A stretch of 64,000 nt of DNA from Martinezella rhizogenes (GTDB taxonomy: Bacteria; Pseudomonadota; Alphaproteobacteria; Rhizobiales; Rhizobiaceae): assembly GCA_013322215.1 (NCBI GenBank), contig JAAMEZ010000002.1, positions 220,367 through 284,366 of the forward strand. The letters are read 5' to 3'. The position numbers and the translations under genes were made by a program. The stretch's first letter is position 1, and each line of letters opens with the position of its first letter. The notes below the pieces were generated by a model that saw only the letters and a list, made by a program, of their open reading frames with translations, did no database searches and had not been told where the DNA came from. Shown here one piece after another: positions 25,976-35,900 of this stretch.

Positions 25976-26051
25976 CGGTAATGGATTTCTGCCGGGCCAT
26001 ACTGGCCGAACCGCTGCTCTGATTTTTTCCAGGGAAGCTGATGACTCCTAC
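25976..26051 (+). promoter_or_regulatory. Fluoride riboswitch (crcB motif)
   Basis: The conserved blocks of the crcB motif occur in order: GGTAATGG..TTC..CC (from 25977), an internal hairpin (GGGCC/GGCC), GAACCGC (from about 26008), and CTGATGACTCCTAC at 26038-26051. Fluoride riboswitches turn on fluoride exporters. The genes downstream are CLC-F and CrcB/FluC, exactly the expected targets. The 3' block overlaps a terminator stem, giving a clear switching mechanism. Confidence 0.92.
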
Positions 26052-26097
26052 TCAACGCGCCTGAAGGGCGAAGGAGTAGAGTCGTGCGTGTTTTCTT
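26043..26097 (+). terminator. Riboswitch expression platform (intrinsic terminator)
   Basis: GACTCCTACTC (26043-26053) pairs, with one bulge, with GAGTAGAGTC (26074-26083), with a nested CGCC/GGCG stem, followed by TTTTCTT (26091-26097). The 5' arm is the last conserved block of the riboswitch, so fluoride binding and terminator formation exclude each other. Confidence 0.8.
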
Positions 26098-26172
26098 ACC
26101 GTCATCCCACTCATCTTTCCTATCCACTGTCCCCGCAAGACCGTGTACCGGCTTCGCGGGAGGGGCAAACTA

Positions 26173-27543
26173 ATGTCCGCATCTGCATATTTTCATCATC
26201 GCTTTCAACAATTTCGCAGTCTGTTCAAGTGGATAGCTCTCGTCGTCCCGATGGCGGCCGTGGTCGGCTCGCTCTGCGCCCTGTTCCTGTGGGGTCTCGA
26301 CCGGGCGACTGAGACGCGCTTCGACCATCCCTGGCTGATCTTCCTGATGCCGGTTGCCGGTTTCCTGATGGTGCTGGTTTACCAGCACTTCGGCCGCGGA
26401 TCTGAGGGTGGTAACAATCTGATCGTCGACCAGATCCATGAGCCCGGCGGCGGTGTGCCGCTGCGCATGGCACCTTTCATCCTGGTCTCGACGGTCCTGA
26501 CGCATCTGGTTGGCGGTTCTGCCGGGCGTGAAGGGACGGCGGTGCAGCTTGGCGGCAGCATTGCCAGCGCTTTTGCAAAGGTGTTCCGTCTCAGTCATGC
26601 CGAAGTCCGCATTCTCCTCATGGCGGGTATCGCCGCGGGCTTCGGCGCAGTCTTTGGCACGCCGATCGCCGGCGCCGTTTTCGCCCTCGAAGTCCTGACG
26701 ATCGGACGGATGCAATATGAGGCTCTGATCCCGAGCCTTGCGGCAGCGATCGCCGCTGACTGGACCTGCCATGCCTGGGGCATCGAGCATATCCAGTATA
26801 AGATCGGTTATCTCGCAGGGACGCCAGCCAGCACCTTCCATCTCGATGCGCTGCTGCTCATCAAGGTCGGCATTGCCGGTGTGATCTTCGGCCTGATGGC
26901 GCGCTCGTTCAGCGAGGTCTCGCATGCCGCATCGGCCGCATTCAAGTGGTTCTGCGCCTATGCGCCGCTCAGGCCGGTCATCGCCAGCACGATCTTGATC
27001 GGTCTCGTCTATCTTCTCGGCACGCGCGAGTATCTCGGGCTCGGCGTGTGGTCACCCAATCCTGGGGATGCGACGATCCTTGGTTTCTTCGATCCCGCTC
27101 ATGTCGATTATTGGAGCTGGTTCTGGAAGGCGGTCTTCACGATCGTGACATTAAGTGCCGGCTTCAAGGGCGGAGAAGTGACGCCCTTGTTCTTCATCGG
27201 TGCCGCGCTCGGCAATGCACTTGCGGCCATTCTCGGCGCGCCGGCCGATCTCTTCGCGGGGTTGGGTTTCGTTGCCGTCTTTGCCGGTGCCACCAATACG
27301 CCGCTTGCCTGCATGATCATGGGCATCGAGCTTTTCGGCGCGACGCATACCGTCTACCTCGCCGTCGCCTGCTTCCTTGCCTATATCTGCAGCGGCCATA
27401 CCAGCATCTATCTGTCGCAGCGGCTCGGCATCGCCAAGAGCGCGGCCTCGGGAGATATCCCGGCCGATATGCCACTTCGCCATATTCGCGAACGCGGCGT
27501 GGAGACGCGGCGGGAAAATATCCATAAGATCGAAAAGGTTTGA
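26173..27543 (+). CDS. CLC-F type fluoride/proton antiporter
   Basis: 456 residues with about 12 membrane segments. The gating-glutamate motif is GREGT (Glu120), as in the CLC-F clade, where chloride channels have GREGP. The anion-site motif GSGIP is not present and reads PGGGVP. It exports fluoride using the proton gradient. The ATG at 26173 follows AGGGGC. It lies behind a fluoride riboswitch and before crcB, which decides for fluoride against chloride. The C-terminal tail (~30 residues) is charged and cytoplasmic. Confidence 0.92.
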   Translation: MSASAYFHHRFQQFRSLFKWIALVVPMAAVVGSLCALFLWGLDRATETRFDHPWLIFLMPVAGFLMVLVYQHFGRGSEGGNNLIVDQIHEPGGGVPLRMAPFILVSTVLTHLVGGSAGREGTAVQLGGSIASAFAKVFRLSHAEVRILLMAGIAAGFGAVFGTPIAGAVFALEVLTIGRMQYEALIPSLAAAIAADWTCHAWGIEHIQYKIGYLAGTPASTFHLDALLLIKVGIAGVIFGLMARSFSEVSHAASAAFKWFCAYAPLRPVIASTILIGLVYLLGTREYLGLGVWSPNPGDATILGFFDPAHVDYWSWFWKAVFTIVTLSAGFKGGEVTPLFFIGAALGNALAAILGAPADLFAGLGFVAVFAGATNTPLACMIMGIELFGATHTVYLAVACFLAYICSGHTSIYLSQRLGIAKSAASGDIPADMPLRHIRERGVETRRENIHKIEKV

Positions 27544-27566
27544 CGCAAGGACGGCTGGAGGTTGTC

Positions 27567-27956
27567 GTGCTCTATCTTGTCGTGTTTCTCGGAGCTGGGT
27601 TGGGCGGTGCATTCCGTCTCGGTATCAACGAGCTTGCTGCGCGGCTGCTCGGGATCGAATTTCCGTTCGGCACCCTCATCATCAATGTGTTCGGCGCGTT
27701 CATCATGGGGTTGCTGACGGAATATTTCGCCTTTCGCGGCGGTATGTCGCAGGAGGTGCGATTGTTTCTGACGACCGGCGTTCTCGGCGGGTTCACGACA
27801 TTTGCGACCTTTGCGCTGGAAAGCGTCGTGCTCTGGGAACGTGGCCAATGGATGCCCGCGATAGCCTATGTCGCCCTGTCTGTTTTCCTGTCGATAGGGG
27901 CTTTGATAGCAGGGCTTGCAATTGTCCGGCTAATAATTCAGGCTCAAACGGCATAG
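27567..27956 (+). CDS. crcB: Fluoride channel FluC/CrcB
   Basis: 129 residues, four membrane helices. GAGLGGAFRLGINE at the N-terminus, FPFGTLIINVFGAFIMG with the conserved Asn, and TTGVLGGFTTFATFALE, which contains the Na+ site and the Phe-box region, are all diagnostic. GTG at 27567 with GGAGG five bases upstream is preferred to the frame opening at 27540. It lies 23 bp after clcF, so one riboswitch controls both a passive channel and an active antiporter. Confidence 0.94.
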   Translation: MLYLVVFLGAGLGGAFRLGINELAARLLGIEFPFGTLIINVFGAFIMGLLTEYFAFRGGMSQEVRLFLTTGVLGGFTTFATFALESVVLWERGQWMPAIAYVALSVFLSIGALIAGLAIVRLIIQAQTA

Positions 27957-28254
27957 TGATGAAGGATCGGCAAATTTCGCCGCATTTTTGCCGATTCTGA
28001 GGTGAATGCCTCTCGAGAATCGCCGGAGTTTCTGTCCACGACAAACCACCGCTCGTTGCGAACGGACTCTCTTGCGAAATTCGACTAATCAACTCATATA
28101 ATCGCCTATTACGATCACCGTATAACAGAGGAGTCGGGCGTCAATCAGGAAGTGCCGGGCGGATATCCCAAGTTTTCAGCCTGTTGCCACTTCGGGATTT
28201 GCATGCAGCTTCCCAAGCAGAAGACTTCCCTCTGAACGGCCCTTAAAGATAGAC

Positions 28255-29100
28255 ATGACGGAGAGTCCCTTGAGCGCACCTGCTCCCACTTCCAACCAAT
28301 CTCCTGCTCCGGAACAGACTTTCGGCACTGCTGGCATCGCGCCGATGGATCGCCCGAGCGCCATGACGCGCTTCTTCATGGGCATCGTTTCTTGGGCGGA
28401 AAGTCTCAATCTGAAATATGCCAAGCTTGGCAATCCGCCGGTCTATGACACCGCGACCTTCCCCTGGGCGGCCGAGATCGAGAAGGATTTTCCCGCCATC
28501 CGCGCCGAGTTAGAGAAGGTGTTGCTGCGCCAGAGCGAGCTGCCGACCTTCCAGGATATCTCCACCGACGTGAAGACCATTTCGACTGATACCCGCTGGA
28601 AGACCTTTTTCCTTCTTGGCTTCGGCGTGAAGTCCGAGCAGAACATCAACGCATGCCCGAATACCTGGAAAGCCGTGCAGAAGATCCCCGGCCTGACGAC
28701 GGCGATGTTCTCGATCTTCGAGCCGGGCAAGCATCTTCCGGCCCACCGTGGTCCTTATAACGGCGTGCTGCGCCTGCATCTCGGCCTCATCGTGCCGGAG
28801 CCGAACGAGAAGCTCGCGATCCGCGTCGACAAGCAGGTTTGCCACTGGCAGGAAGGCAAGGCGCTGATCTTCGACGATGCCTATGAGCATGAAGCCTGGA
28901 ACCATTCCGACAAGACCCGCGTCGTGCTCTTCGTCGATTTCGTCAAGCCGCTGAAATTCCCGGCCCGCTTCGTCAACTGGGCCTTGATGAATCTGGCGAT
29001 CTTCACGCCCTTCATCAAGGAAGGCCTCGACAATCACAAGGAATGGGAAAAGAAGTTCTACGCCGAGGCCGAGGCCTTCAGAAATCGCCCGAAGCCCTGA
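28255..29100 (+). CDS. Aspartyl/asparaginyl beta-hydroxylase family protein, OlsC/LpxO-like
   Basis: 281 residues. The double-stranded beta-helix core has LPAHRGPYNGVLRLHLGL, with the first Fe(II)-binding His, and FDDAYEHEAWNHSDKTR with the second His and the 2-oxoglutarate-binding Arg. Family members hydroxylate lipid acyl chains: LpxO acts on lipid A, OlsC of R. tropici on ornithine lipids. The C-terminal hydrophobic stretch (WALMNLAIFTPFI) would fit membrane association. The 298 bp upstream contain no gene and only a possible TATAAT at 28097. Assignment to OlsC or LpxO cannot be settled by eye. Confidence 0.82.
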   Translation: MTESPLSAPAPTSNQSPAPEQTFGTAGIAPMDRPSAMTRFFMGIVSWAESLNLKYAKLGNPPVYDTATFPWAAEIEKDFPAIRAELEKVLLRQSELPTFQDISTDVKTISTDTRWKTFFLLGFGVKSEQNINACPNTWKAVQKIPGLTTAMFSIFEPGKHLPAHRGPYNGVLRLHLGLIVPEPNEKLAIRVDKQVCHWQEGKALIFDDAYEHEAWNHSDKTRVVLFVDFVKPLKFPARFVNWALMNLAIFTPFIKEGLDNHKEWEKKFYAEAEAFRNRPKP

Positions 29101-29123
29101 TCTGATCGGCTGATTGATTTAAC

Positions 29124-29158
29124 AAAACCCCGGAATCCCTAAGGAATTCCGGGGTTTT
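29124..29158. terminator. Bidirectional terminator between convergent genes
   Basis: AAAACCCCGGAAT (29124-29136) is a perfect inverted repeat of 29146-29158, with A-runs and T-runs on the two sides. It serves the hydroxylase gene on the + strand and the flotillin operon on the - strand. Confidence 0.85.
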
Positions 29159-29182
29159 ATGTTTGCTGACGATCAATAGCCG

Positions 29183-30901
29183 TTAGGCAGGCTTATCCGT
29201 CTCTTCGGTGTCGTCGTAATATTCCTCTTCCTCGGGCTGGGCAGCGTTGGTCTTGCCATCAAGATTGCCAAGCAGCGCCGAGATGGCATTGTCGCCATCG
29301 AAGCCGGCTTCCTTCAGCAGGCGGTCGAGGATCGGTTTGTTGGCCTGGTAGGAGAGTAGCTGGCCGGCAAGACCTTCTCCAAGGCCGACGCCACTTCCGC
29401 CGCCCGTACCGTTGCCATTGCGGCCGAGCATGCCGCCGGTGTCGAAGATGCGGATGTCCGAGATCTTCTCGATCGGCTTGACCGCTTCGGCGAGGGCAGC
29501 GGGCACGATGCGGATGCGCTCGCGGGTGATCTCGAATTCGATGATCGCGGGGCTCAGCTTGTTGCGTGCTTCGTTGAGCAGCGCTTCGCTCTCGGCCGTC
29601 GCCTTACCGGTTTCCAGAATACCCTTGGCCTTGATGATTGCGGCGTCGGCTTCTGCCGTTGCCAGCGTCTTGATCGCATCCGCTTGGTCGGTCGCTGCCT
29701 GCTTTTCAGCTTCTGCGGCAATGGTGACAGCGGTTGCCTGGGTCTGGGCGCGCTTCTGCGCGTCGATCACGGCGATCTGCTTTTCACGGTCGGCAATTTC
29801 GACTGCTCGCGCAGTGCCGACCTTTTCTTCGGCGGCGATGGCGAGTGCGCGGGCCGCCTCTGCCTTCGCCTTGGCTTCCGACTCCTCACGGCTCTTGTTG
29901 GAGACCGCGATGGCGCTTTCCTGGGCGACGATCTGAATGTCGCGGCGGGCTTCGGTATCGCGCTGCTGCACGGCGCGGGTCGAGTCGATGTTGGCGGATT
30001 CGCGGGCCTGCTTTGCGGCAGCCTCGCGTTCGGCGATCGCCTGCTCGGCGGCGATGCGGGCTTCCTCTTCGGCACGCTTGGCCGCCTGTTCCTGCTGCGC
30101 GGTTTCGGCGCGAGTTGCGGCCGACTTGTTGGCGATGTCGCGCTGCTGGTTCAGCTCGGCCTCGCGTTTCGTCCGCTCGATCGTGAGGGACTGTTGGCGG
30201 GCTTCAAGGTCCTTCTGGGCGATCGCGACTTCGGTGTCGCGGACGACCTCGTTACGCTCCTTCTTGCGGGCCTCGGTGACGCGGGTCAGCGCGGCAAGAC
30301 CATGGGCGTCGAAGAAGTTGTTGGCGTTGAAATGCTTGATATCGGTCTGGTCGAGGCGCGTCAGCGACACGGATTCCAATTCGAGACCGTTGGACTGCAG
30401 GTCGGAACCGACTGCATCCTGCACGGCCTTGACGAAATCCATGCGCTGCTCCTGCAAGGCATCGAGGCTCATCGTGGCTGCGACCGAGCGCAAGCTGTCG
30501 ACGAACTTCGCCTCGATCAGCTGGCGCAGCTGCTCGCTGTCGTTGGTGCGGTTGCCGAGCGTCTGGGCAGCAAGCGCGATCGATGAGCTGTCCGGCTTGA
30601 CGCGGACATAGAACTCGGCGCCGATATCGACGCGCATGCGGTCCTTGGTGATCAGCGCATCATTCTCGCCGCGCTGGACTTCCAGGCGCAGGGTCTTGAG
30701 ATTGACGCGGGCGATCGAGTGGAAGATCGGCAGGACGACGGAACCGCCGTCGAGCACGACTTTCTGGCCGCCGAGACCGGTGCGCACATAGGCTTCATCG
30801 CGGCTCGAGCGAACGTAGAGCGAGGCAAGGACGAAGCCGATCCCGAGGATCAGGACGAGACCTATGCCTGCTGGAAGAATAAGGTCGTAAAGGCCGTTCA
30901 T
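29183..30901 (-). CDS. yqiK: Flotillin family protein (YqiK-like)
   Basis: 572 residues: one N-terminal membrane helix (PAGIGLVLILGIGFVLASLYV), a SPFH/band 7 domain (about 30-200), and a very long Ala/Glu/Arg/Lys coiled coil (about 200-440). The C-terminus has a Gly-rich segment (GRNGNGTGGGSGVGLGEGL) and an acidic end. Flotillins scaffold membrane microdomains. The start overlaps the yqiJ-like gene by 4 bp. It is the last gene of the PspA-like/YqiJ/flotillin operon. Confidence 0.92.
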   Translation of the reverse strand: MNGLYDLILPAGIGLVLILGIGFVLASLYVRSSRDEAYVRTGLGGQKVVLDGGSVVLPIFHSIARVNLKTLRLEVQRGENDALITKDRMRVDIGAEFYVRVKPDSSSIALAAQTLGNRTNDSEQLRQLIEAKFVDSLRSVAATMSLDALQEQRMDFVKAVQDAVGSDLQSNGLELESVSLTRLDQTDIKHFNANNFFDAHGLAALTRVTEARKKERNEVVRDTEVAIAQKDLEARQQSLTIERTKREAELNQQRDIANKSAATRAETAQQEQAAKRAEEEARIAAEQAIAEREAAAKQARESANIDSTRAVQQRDTEARRDIQIVAQESAIAVSNKSREESEAKAKAEAARALAIAAEEKVGTARAVEIADREKQIAVIDAQKRAQTQATAVTIAAEAEKQAATDQADAIKTLATAEADAAIIKAKGILETGKATAESEALLNEARNKLSPAIIEFEITRERIRIVPAALAEAVKPIEKISDIRIFDTGGMLGRNGNGTGGGSGVGLGEGLAGQLLSYQANKPILDRLLKEAGFDGDNAISALLGNLDGKTNAAQPEEEEYYDDTEETDKPA

Positions 30902-31551
30902 GAATGTTGCTCCGTAGAGGATTTGTCGTCGGACCTCACAAGGTCCGAGGGGGCGGAAACTGCGATGAAGATGTCGGCCTTGCGGTCGACAAGCAGAACT
31001 TGGGCGCCGATCGGCAAGGGGCTTTCGCCCTTGGCGGCGCAGGCGCGCAGCTGATGCCAGTTGCCATGTGCGTCCTTGACGCTGACGCGGCCGGGCAGAC
31101 CCTGATCCAGAGGGCCGATGGAAACCGTGCCGGTGCGGCCAACGAGGTCGCCGGTGTCGACGGCATAGGTCTCATCGCGCGGCACGATCCTTGCGATCGT
31201 GCGTGTCGAGCCCCGGACGAGGGGGATCGTGACGAGGAGCGCGGGAGCCGTGGCGACGACCGCTGGCAGCGGCGTCCAGACGATGTCGGCCACCGTCTGG
31301 ATGGCAAAACCCGCCACGGCGAAGATGCCGAGCACCAGCATGATCAGGATCAGCAGCGGCACGCCGCCGAGGTTGATCCAGGAGAGCAGGCCGGCGAGCA
31401 CACCATCATGACCTTCGAAATGCGGTTTGCCGATGAGTTCGCTCAGCGAGAAGCCGAGCAGCATCGACAGGATTTCGACTGCCGTCAGTCCAATCAGGAT
31501 CATTGCCGCAATGGCAAAGGGCGCACATTCGGGTGCGAGAAACAGGTGCAT
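30898..31551 (-). CDS. yqiJ: YqiJ-like OB-fold membrane protein (NfeD-related)
   Basis: 217 residues. Hydrophobic segments near 10-30, 50-80 and 85-110 are followed by a soluble beta-rich C-terminal domain (DTGDLVGRTGTVSIGPLDQG), the OB-fold found in NfeD/YqiJ partners of flotillins. The genes overlap with flotillin, as is common for such partners. It is separated by 3 bp from the PspA-like gene. Confidence 0.87.
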   Translation of the reverse strand: MHLFLAPECAPFAIAAMILIGLTAVEILSMLLGFSLSELIGKPHFEGHDGVLAGLLSWINLGGVPLLILIMLVLGIFAVAGFAIQTVADIVWTPLPAVVATAPALLVTIPLVRGSTRTIARIVPRDETYAVDTGDLVGRTGTVSIGPLDQGLPGRVSVKDAHGNWHQLRACAAKGESPLPIGAQVLLVDRKADIFIAVSAPSDLVRSDDKSSTEQHS

Positions 31552-31554
31552 CGG

Positions 31555-32700
31555 TTACTGGCCATTGGCCTTGAAGCGGGCAAGGCGTGCTTCGATGGCC
31601 TGCTCCCGGTGCAGGCGGTCGAGCTCATCGAGCTCGGCGCTGGTTGAGGGTTCGCCTGAAGGGACGCCGGTCAGCCGCGAGACGGCAGCCGCCGCACGGG
31701 CTGCGCCAGCTGCCGGCGCCGGTCGCGGCTGTCCGCCGGTCGCTTCCTCTGGCGTATGGCGCGCAACGCTGCGCTTGAAATCGATCAGGCGTGCTTCCGC
31801 CTCGCGGCGGGTCGCAAGGACAGCCTGGAGCGCCTTCTGACCTTCGTCGATCTGGGCGTTTGCATCGGCCAGCGCCTTGTCGAGCGCGGCGGTCTGGGCT
31901 TCGAGGTCGATCTGGCGCGCGACGCCGGCCTTGGCGAGGTCTTCGCGATCGGCCGTGATCGCAAGCCGGATCTTTGCTTCAAGCGCGTCGAGATCCTCGA
32001 CGATCTCGTTGCGTCGCGCCTGGATGCGGTATTCTTCGGCGCGCGCCTTGCCGAGATCGGCACGCGCCTCGTCGGCGGCTGCATCGATCTCGCGCAGCGC
32101 CTGCTCGATGACGGCGACCTTGTTGGCGCCTTCTACGGTGTCGACCGCGGCATTGGCGAGGCCTGCGATCAGTCGTCCCATGCGGGAAAGAATGCCTTCG
32201 TGCATCGTCATGTTATCCTCCGTTCGGGGAGAGTTTGGTGTTACCCCGATGTGAATCGCGTAGTGGCCGCCATCGGCGATCAGATAGGCGGGGATATTGC
32301 TGTCCCAGCCTTTGAAATAGCCGGCCACATCGAAGGGCACGGCAATGCGGCCGTGCACTGTCGAGATTGTCAGGTCTGACGGACCCTTGATGGCAAAGAG
32401 CTTTTCATCGAGCGGCAGCCGGTTCCAATCGGCAAGCCCGCCTCGAGTGGCCGCAAAATCACGCAGGCCGAGCGTTACGAGGCGCGCGGGCAGAGCGGTG
32501 CGTTCGCGGATGGTCTCATAGGCAAGATCATGAAGCGTGACGAGATTCGCACCGGCTTTATCCGGAACGATTTCCGCCAGGAGTTTCATCATCTGCCCGT
32601 ATGCGGCAAAGGTCTCGTCCAGAGCCTGCCGCGCTGCGCCATCGGGAGCGAGATCGTATCGCAGACGAGAGCGGTGCGTTGGTACGTGTGCCTTAGCCAT
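31555..32700 (-). CDS. PspA/IM30-like protein with TnpB-like N-terminal extension (in-frame fusion)
   Basis: 381 codons without a stop. Residues ~164-340 form a PspA/IM30-type coiled coil (MHEGILSRMGRLIAGLANAA, then NKVAVIEQALREID). Residues 1-160 look like the N-terminal (WED-type) part of IS200/IS605 TnpB proteins: a basic beta strand SRLRYDL, helix ARQALDETFAAYGQMMKLL, YETIRERTALPARL, then LFAIKGPSDLTISTVHGRIA and LIADGGHYAIHIGV. The RuvC nuclease part is absent. At the junction an ATG (32211) has GGAGG five bases upstream, so a PspA-only protein of about 218 residues may also be made. An inverted repeat (32711-32731) lies directly upstream. PspA-like proteins protect the inner membrane; the YqiJ/flotillin neighbours fit. 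Which start is used is uncertain. Confidence 0.8.
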   Translation of the reverse strand: MAKAHVPTHRSRLRYDLAPDGAARQALDETFAAYGQMMKLLAEIVPDKAGANLVTLHDLAYETIRERTALPARLVTLGLRDFAATRGGLADWNRLPLDEKLFAIKGPSDLTISTVHGRIAVPFDVAGYFKGWDSNIPAYLIADGGHYAIHIGVTPNSPRTEDNMTMHEGILSRMGRLIAGLANAAVDTVEGANKVAVIEQALREIDAAADEARADLGKARAEEYRIQARRNEIVEDLDALEAKIRLAITADREDLAKAGVARQIDLEAQTAALDKALADANAQIDEGQKALQAVLATRREAEARLIDFKRSVARHTPEEATGGQPRPAPAAGAARAAAAVSRLTGVPSGEPSTSAELDELDRLHREQAIEARLARFKANGQ

Positions 32701-32891
32701 GCATTCAAGTAAAGTACCGCTGCGGTGCTTTTCAAGAGATCAAGGCGTTAAACATGAATGAATTGTAATGAATTATGGGCCGTGTAAGTTGCAAAAACTT
32801 GATGTCTCACGCCGCCTATAGGCGATCAAACGCTGCGAAGGCTTCGCGCATATGTAGTGATCGTGGGGAGAAAAACCATAGCGAAACGAAC

Positions 32892-32913
32892 AGAGCGGCC
32901 AATTGGCCGCTCT
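32892..32913 (-). terminator. Terminator-like hairpin after the fusion enzyme gene
   Basis: AGAGCGGCC (32892-32900) and GGCCGCTCT (32905-32913) around AATT, 46 bp past the stop of the 1107-residue gene; a T-rich stretch follows on the minus strand. The remaining ~180 bp up to the PspA-like gene hold no recognisable gene. Confidence 0.65.
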
Positions 32914-32958
32914 GGATCAACTATTATAGATTGAAGCTGCTTGTAGCTGCGCGAGCGG

Positions 32959-35900
32959 CTACTTCACGGTTCGCACGATTGCAGCACCTGCCGTCATGCC
33001 GCCGCCGAAGGCCACGAGGCCGAGGTTGAGCGGTTCGGAGCGTTCATTGGCGACGTGCAGCATGGCAAGCGGAATGCTCGAAGAGCTGGTGTTGCCATAG
33101 GTCTCGATGACGCTCAGCGCCGGACGGCCGCTGCGTTTGGCAATCGTATCGATGATGCGCTGGTTGGCCTGGTGCGGCACCAGGAGATCGAGATTGGCAA
33201 GCTCGATGCCCGCGTCCACGCAGGCGTTTTCGATCGAGCGGGTCATCGAGTGTACGGCTTCGGTGAAGACCGAGCGGCCGTTCATCGCGATCACGCCATC
33301 GTCCGGCAGCGGAACATAGAGCAGGTCGCCCGGTTCCGGCCGGCCGCTGACGATCGGGCGGCTCGCGGTGAAGAGCGGATTGCGGGCCATGTCGCGACTG
33401 GTGACGAGGCTGGCTGTCGCAGCATCGCCGAAGAGGATCGCCGTCGAGAAATCATTCATGTCGAGCAGTGGCGACAGGACTTCCGAGGTGATGATGAGCA
33501 CCTTGGCGTCGTTCTGCTGGGCAATGAAATCATAGGCCTGCTGCAGGGCGTAGAGATAACCGGAGCAGGCGGCACCCATGTCATAGGCGGCCAGCGACGG
33601 CCGCACGCCATCTTCGGCGACGGCAACCGCGACGCGGCTTGCGAGCGACGGCGTGGCAATATCGGGCGTGCCGGTGGCGGCGATCACCAGATCGACATCG
33701 TGGATCGACATCTGGTTCTGTTTGAGGAGATCGCGCGCTGCCTTCGTCGCAAGGCTCAGCGTGCCTTCATCGGGGCCGACCCAGAAGCGGCTCTTGATGC
33801 CGGTCAGTGCGAAAATCTCGTCGGCGCGGCGGTTCGGCCAGTTGTGGATGATTTCTTCATTGGTGACGCGGCGGCCGCCGGTGGCGAAGCCGATGCCGTT
33901 GATGGCAATCTCGGAGAAGCTGCCGGTATGGCGGCGCAAGGTCGGGATGACATGCGACTTCAGGCGCCGCAGCACGAATTTGTTCTGGATCTCGGAGGCG
34001 AGCGCGAAGTTCTGCTCGCTGAGATCGCGATTGGCATCGACCGTCAGAAGCGGGCTGTCGGTCGCGATCTGGTCGCCGATTTTGGCGAAGACTTCCTGCA
34101 CGACACCGCCGATATTGGCGCAGATTTCGACCGAGGCTTTCGTCGCCTCGACGACGGCAACGAGCTGGCCGACCTCGATCTTGTCGCCGGGCTTGACGAG
34201 CAGATCCGTCACCAGCACGTTTTCGTCGGCAGGACCGGAGCCGATCGCCTTGATGGCTGCCGTCGGGCCGCTATCGTCCTCTTCGTGCCAGGTCACCTCG
34301 CATTCGAGCACTTCGGCCATCAGGTCGACCAGCTTGCGGTAGGAGGGCAGGGTGTCGAGCTGATTGCGGAAATTGAAGGGGATGTGGGCGTCCGAGCGGG
34401 CGAGCCTGCGCACGACGACGGGCACGTCGGTCTTTTCGGTGACGGTCGCGATGATTTCCGCGCCCATGCCGACGGTGCGGTTGTCTTCGTGGACGACGAT
34501 CAGACGGCGGGTGCGGCGTGCGCTCGCCAGAACTTCCTTCTCATCCCAGGGCGAGATCGAGCGCAGATCGATCACCTCGACGGAGAAGCCCTGGGCCTCG
34601 AAGGCGCTTGCGGCATTGGCGCAGAGCGAAACGGTGTTGCCGTAGCTGACCAGCGTGATGTCGCGGCCGCGCGCGACATGACGCGACAGGCCGGGATGGA
34701 CGAAATGCTTGTCCAGATCCTCGGAGGTGCGGCCATCAGAATTGTTGAGGACAGCCTTCGGATAGAGGAAGACCGTCGGGCGCCGCGATTCGAAGGCGGC
34801 ATTGAGCAAGCCTGCCGCATCGCCGGCGCTGGAGGGCATGACGACGTCGATGCCGGGCGTATGCGCGAGCATCCCTTCGAAGCTCTGGGCATGGAACGGG
34901 CCGAGGCCAGGCTTGTAGCCGCCGCAGCTGACCATCAGGATGACGGGTGCTTCCCAGGCGCCATTGCTGCGCCAGAACATGCTGCCCATTTCCGAGACGA
35001 TCTGGTTATAGGCGAGTGGCAGGAAATCTGCGAATTGCAGGAAGGCGACGGGACGCTGGCCGGCCAGTGCGCGGCCGACAGCGGTGCCGACGATTGTCGA
35101 TTCGGTGAGAGCGGCGTTGTGCACACGATCGGGATATTTCGTGCTGAGGCCGCGGGTGACGCCGAAGACATCACCCTTCGGATCCTCGATATCCTGACCG
35201 AACAGGACGACTTCGGGATTGGCGGCGAGCTGCTTGTCGAGAACGACATTGAGCGCCTCGCGCATCGTCAGCGTCGATGCATTTTCGTTGCCGCGATATT
35301 CCGCCTTGCCATCGAACGAGGCGGGATAGGGAGCCTTTGCATCGGGCTCGACCTTCGGGGCGTCTTCCTTACGGGCAAGAGCGGCTTCCGCCTGCACTTC
35401 CGCAATCAGGTCCTGTTCGATCTTCTGAAGCGCATCGGCGTCAACACCTGCCTTTTGCAGCAATGCCCGCAGGTTCGGCAGCGGGTCGCGTGAGGAGCCG
35501 GCCTCGATTTCGAGCAGGGTGCGATAGGTCTTCTGATCGTCGGCATTGGTGTGGTCGGAAAGGCGCTCGACGTTCAAAAGCACGATGCTCGGCGTGCGGT
35601 TGTTGCGGCTGTGGCGGACAGCCTTGCGGAAGGCGTCGCGCGATGCGGTGAGATCATCGCCATCCGTGCGGATGATATCGATGCCATAGAAAGAAGAGGC
35701 CGGGCCGGCTGGCAGATCGAAGAAGGTCTGCTTGCTCGTGCGCGTCGAAATGGAGAAGCTGTTGTCCTCGATGACGAAGACGATGGGGTACTGGCTGCGC
35801 ACGGCCTCGGCCACAGCTTCGAGGAACTCGCCCTGCTGAGTGGTGCCATCGCCGGCGCAACAGATGGCGATCGGCATGCCGGGCTTGTGCTTCAAGGATG

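Noticed and set aside
31555..32211. Active IS200/IS605 insertion suggested by TnpB-like residues
   Set aside because: No RuvC domain, no tnpA, no recognisable ends or omegaRNA; at most a domain or fragment.
33055..35493. 812-codon open frame opposite the fusion enzyme
   Set aside because: Long antisense frames are expected opposite GC-rich genes; its translation has no recognisable domain, while the minus strand has four clear ones.
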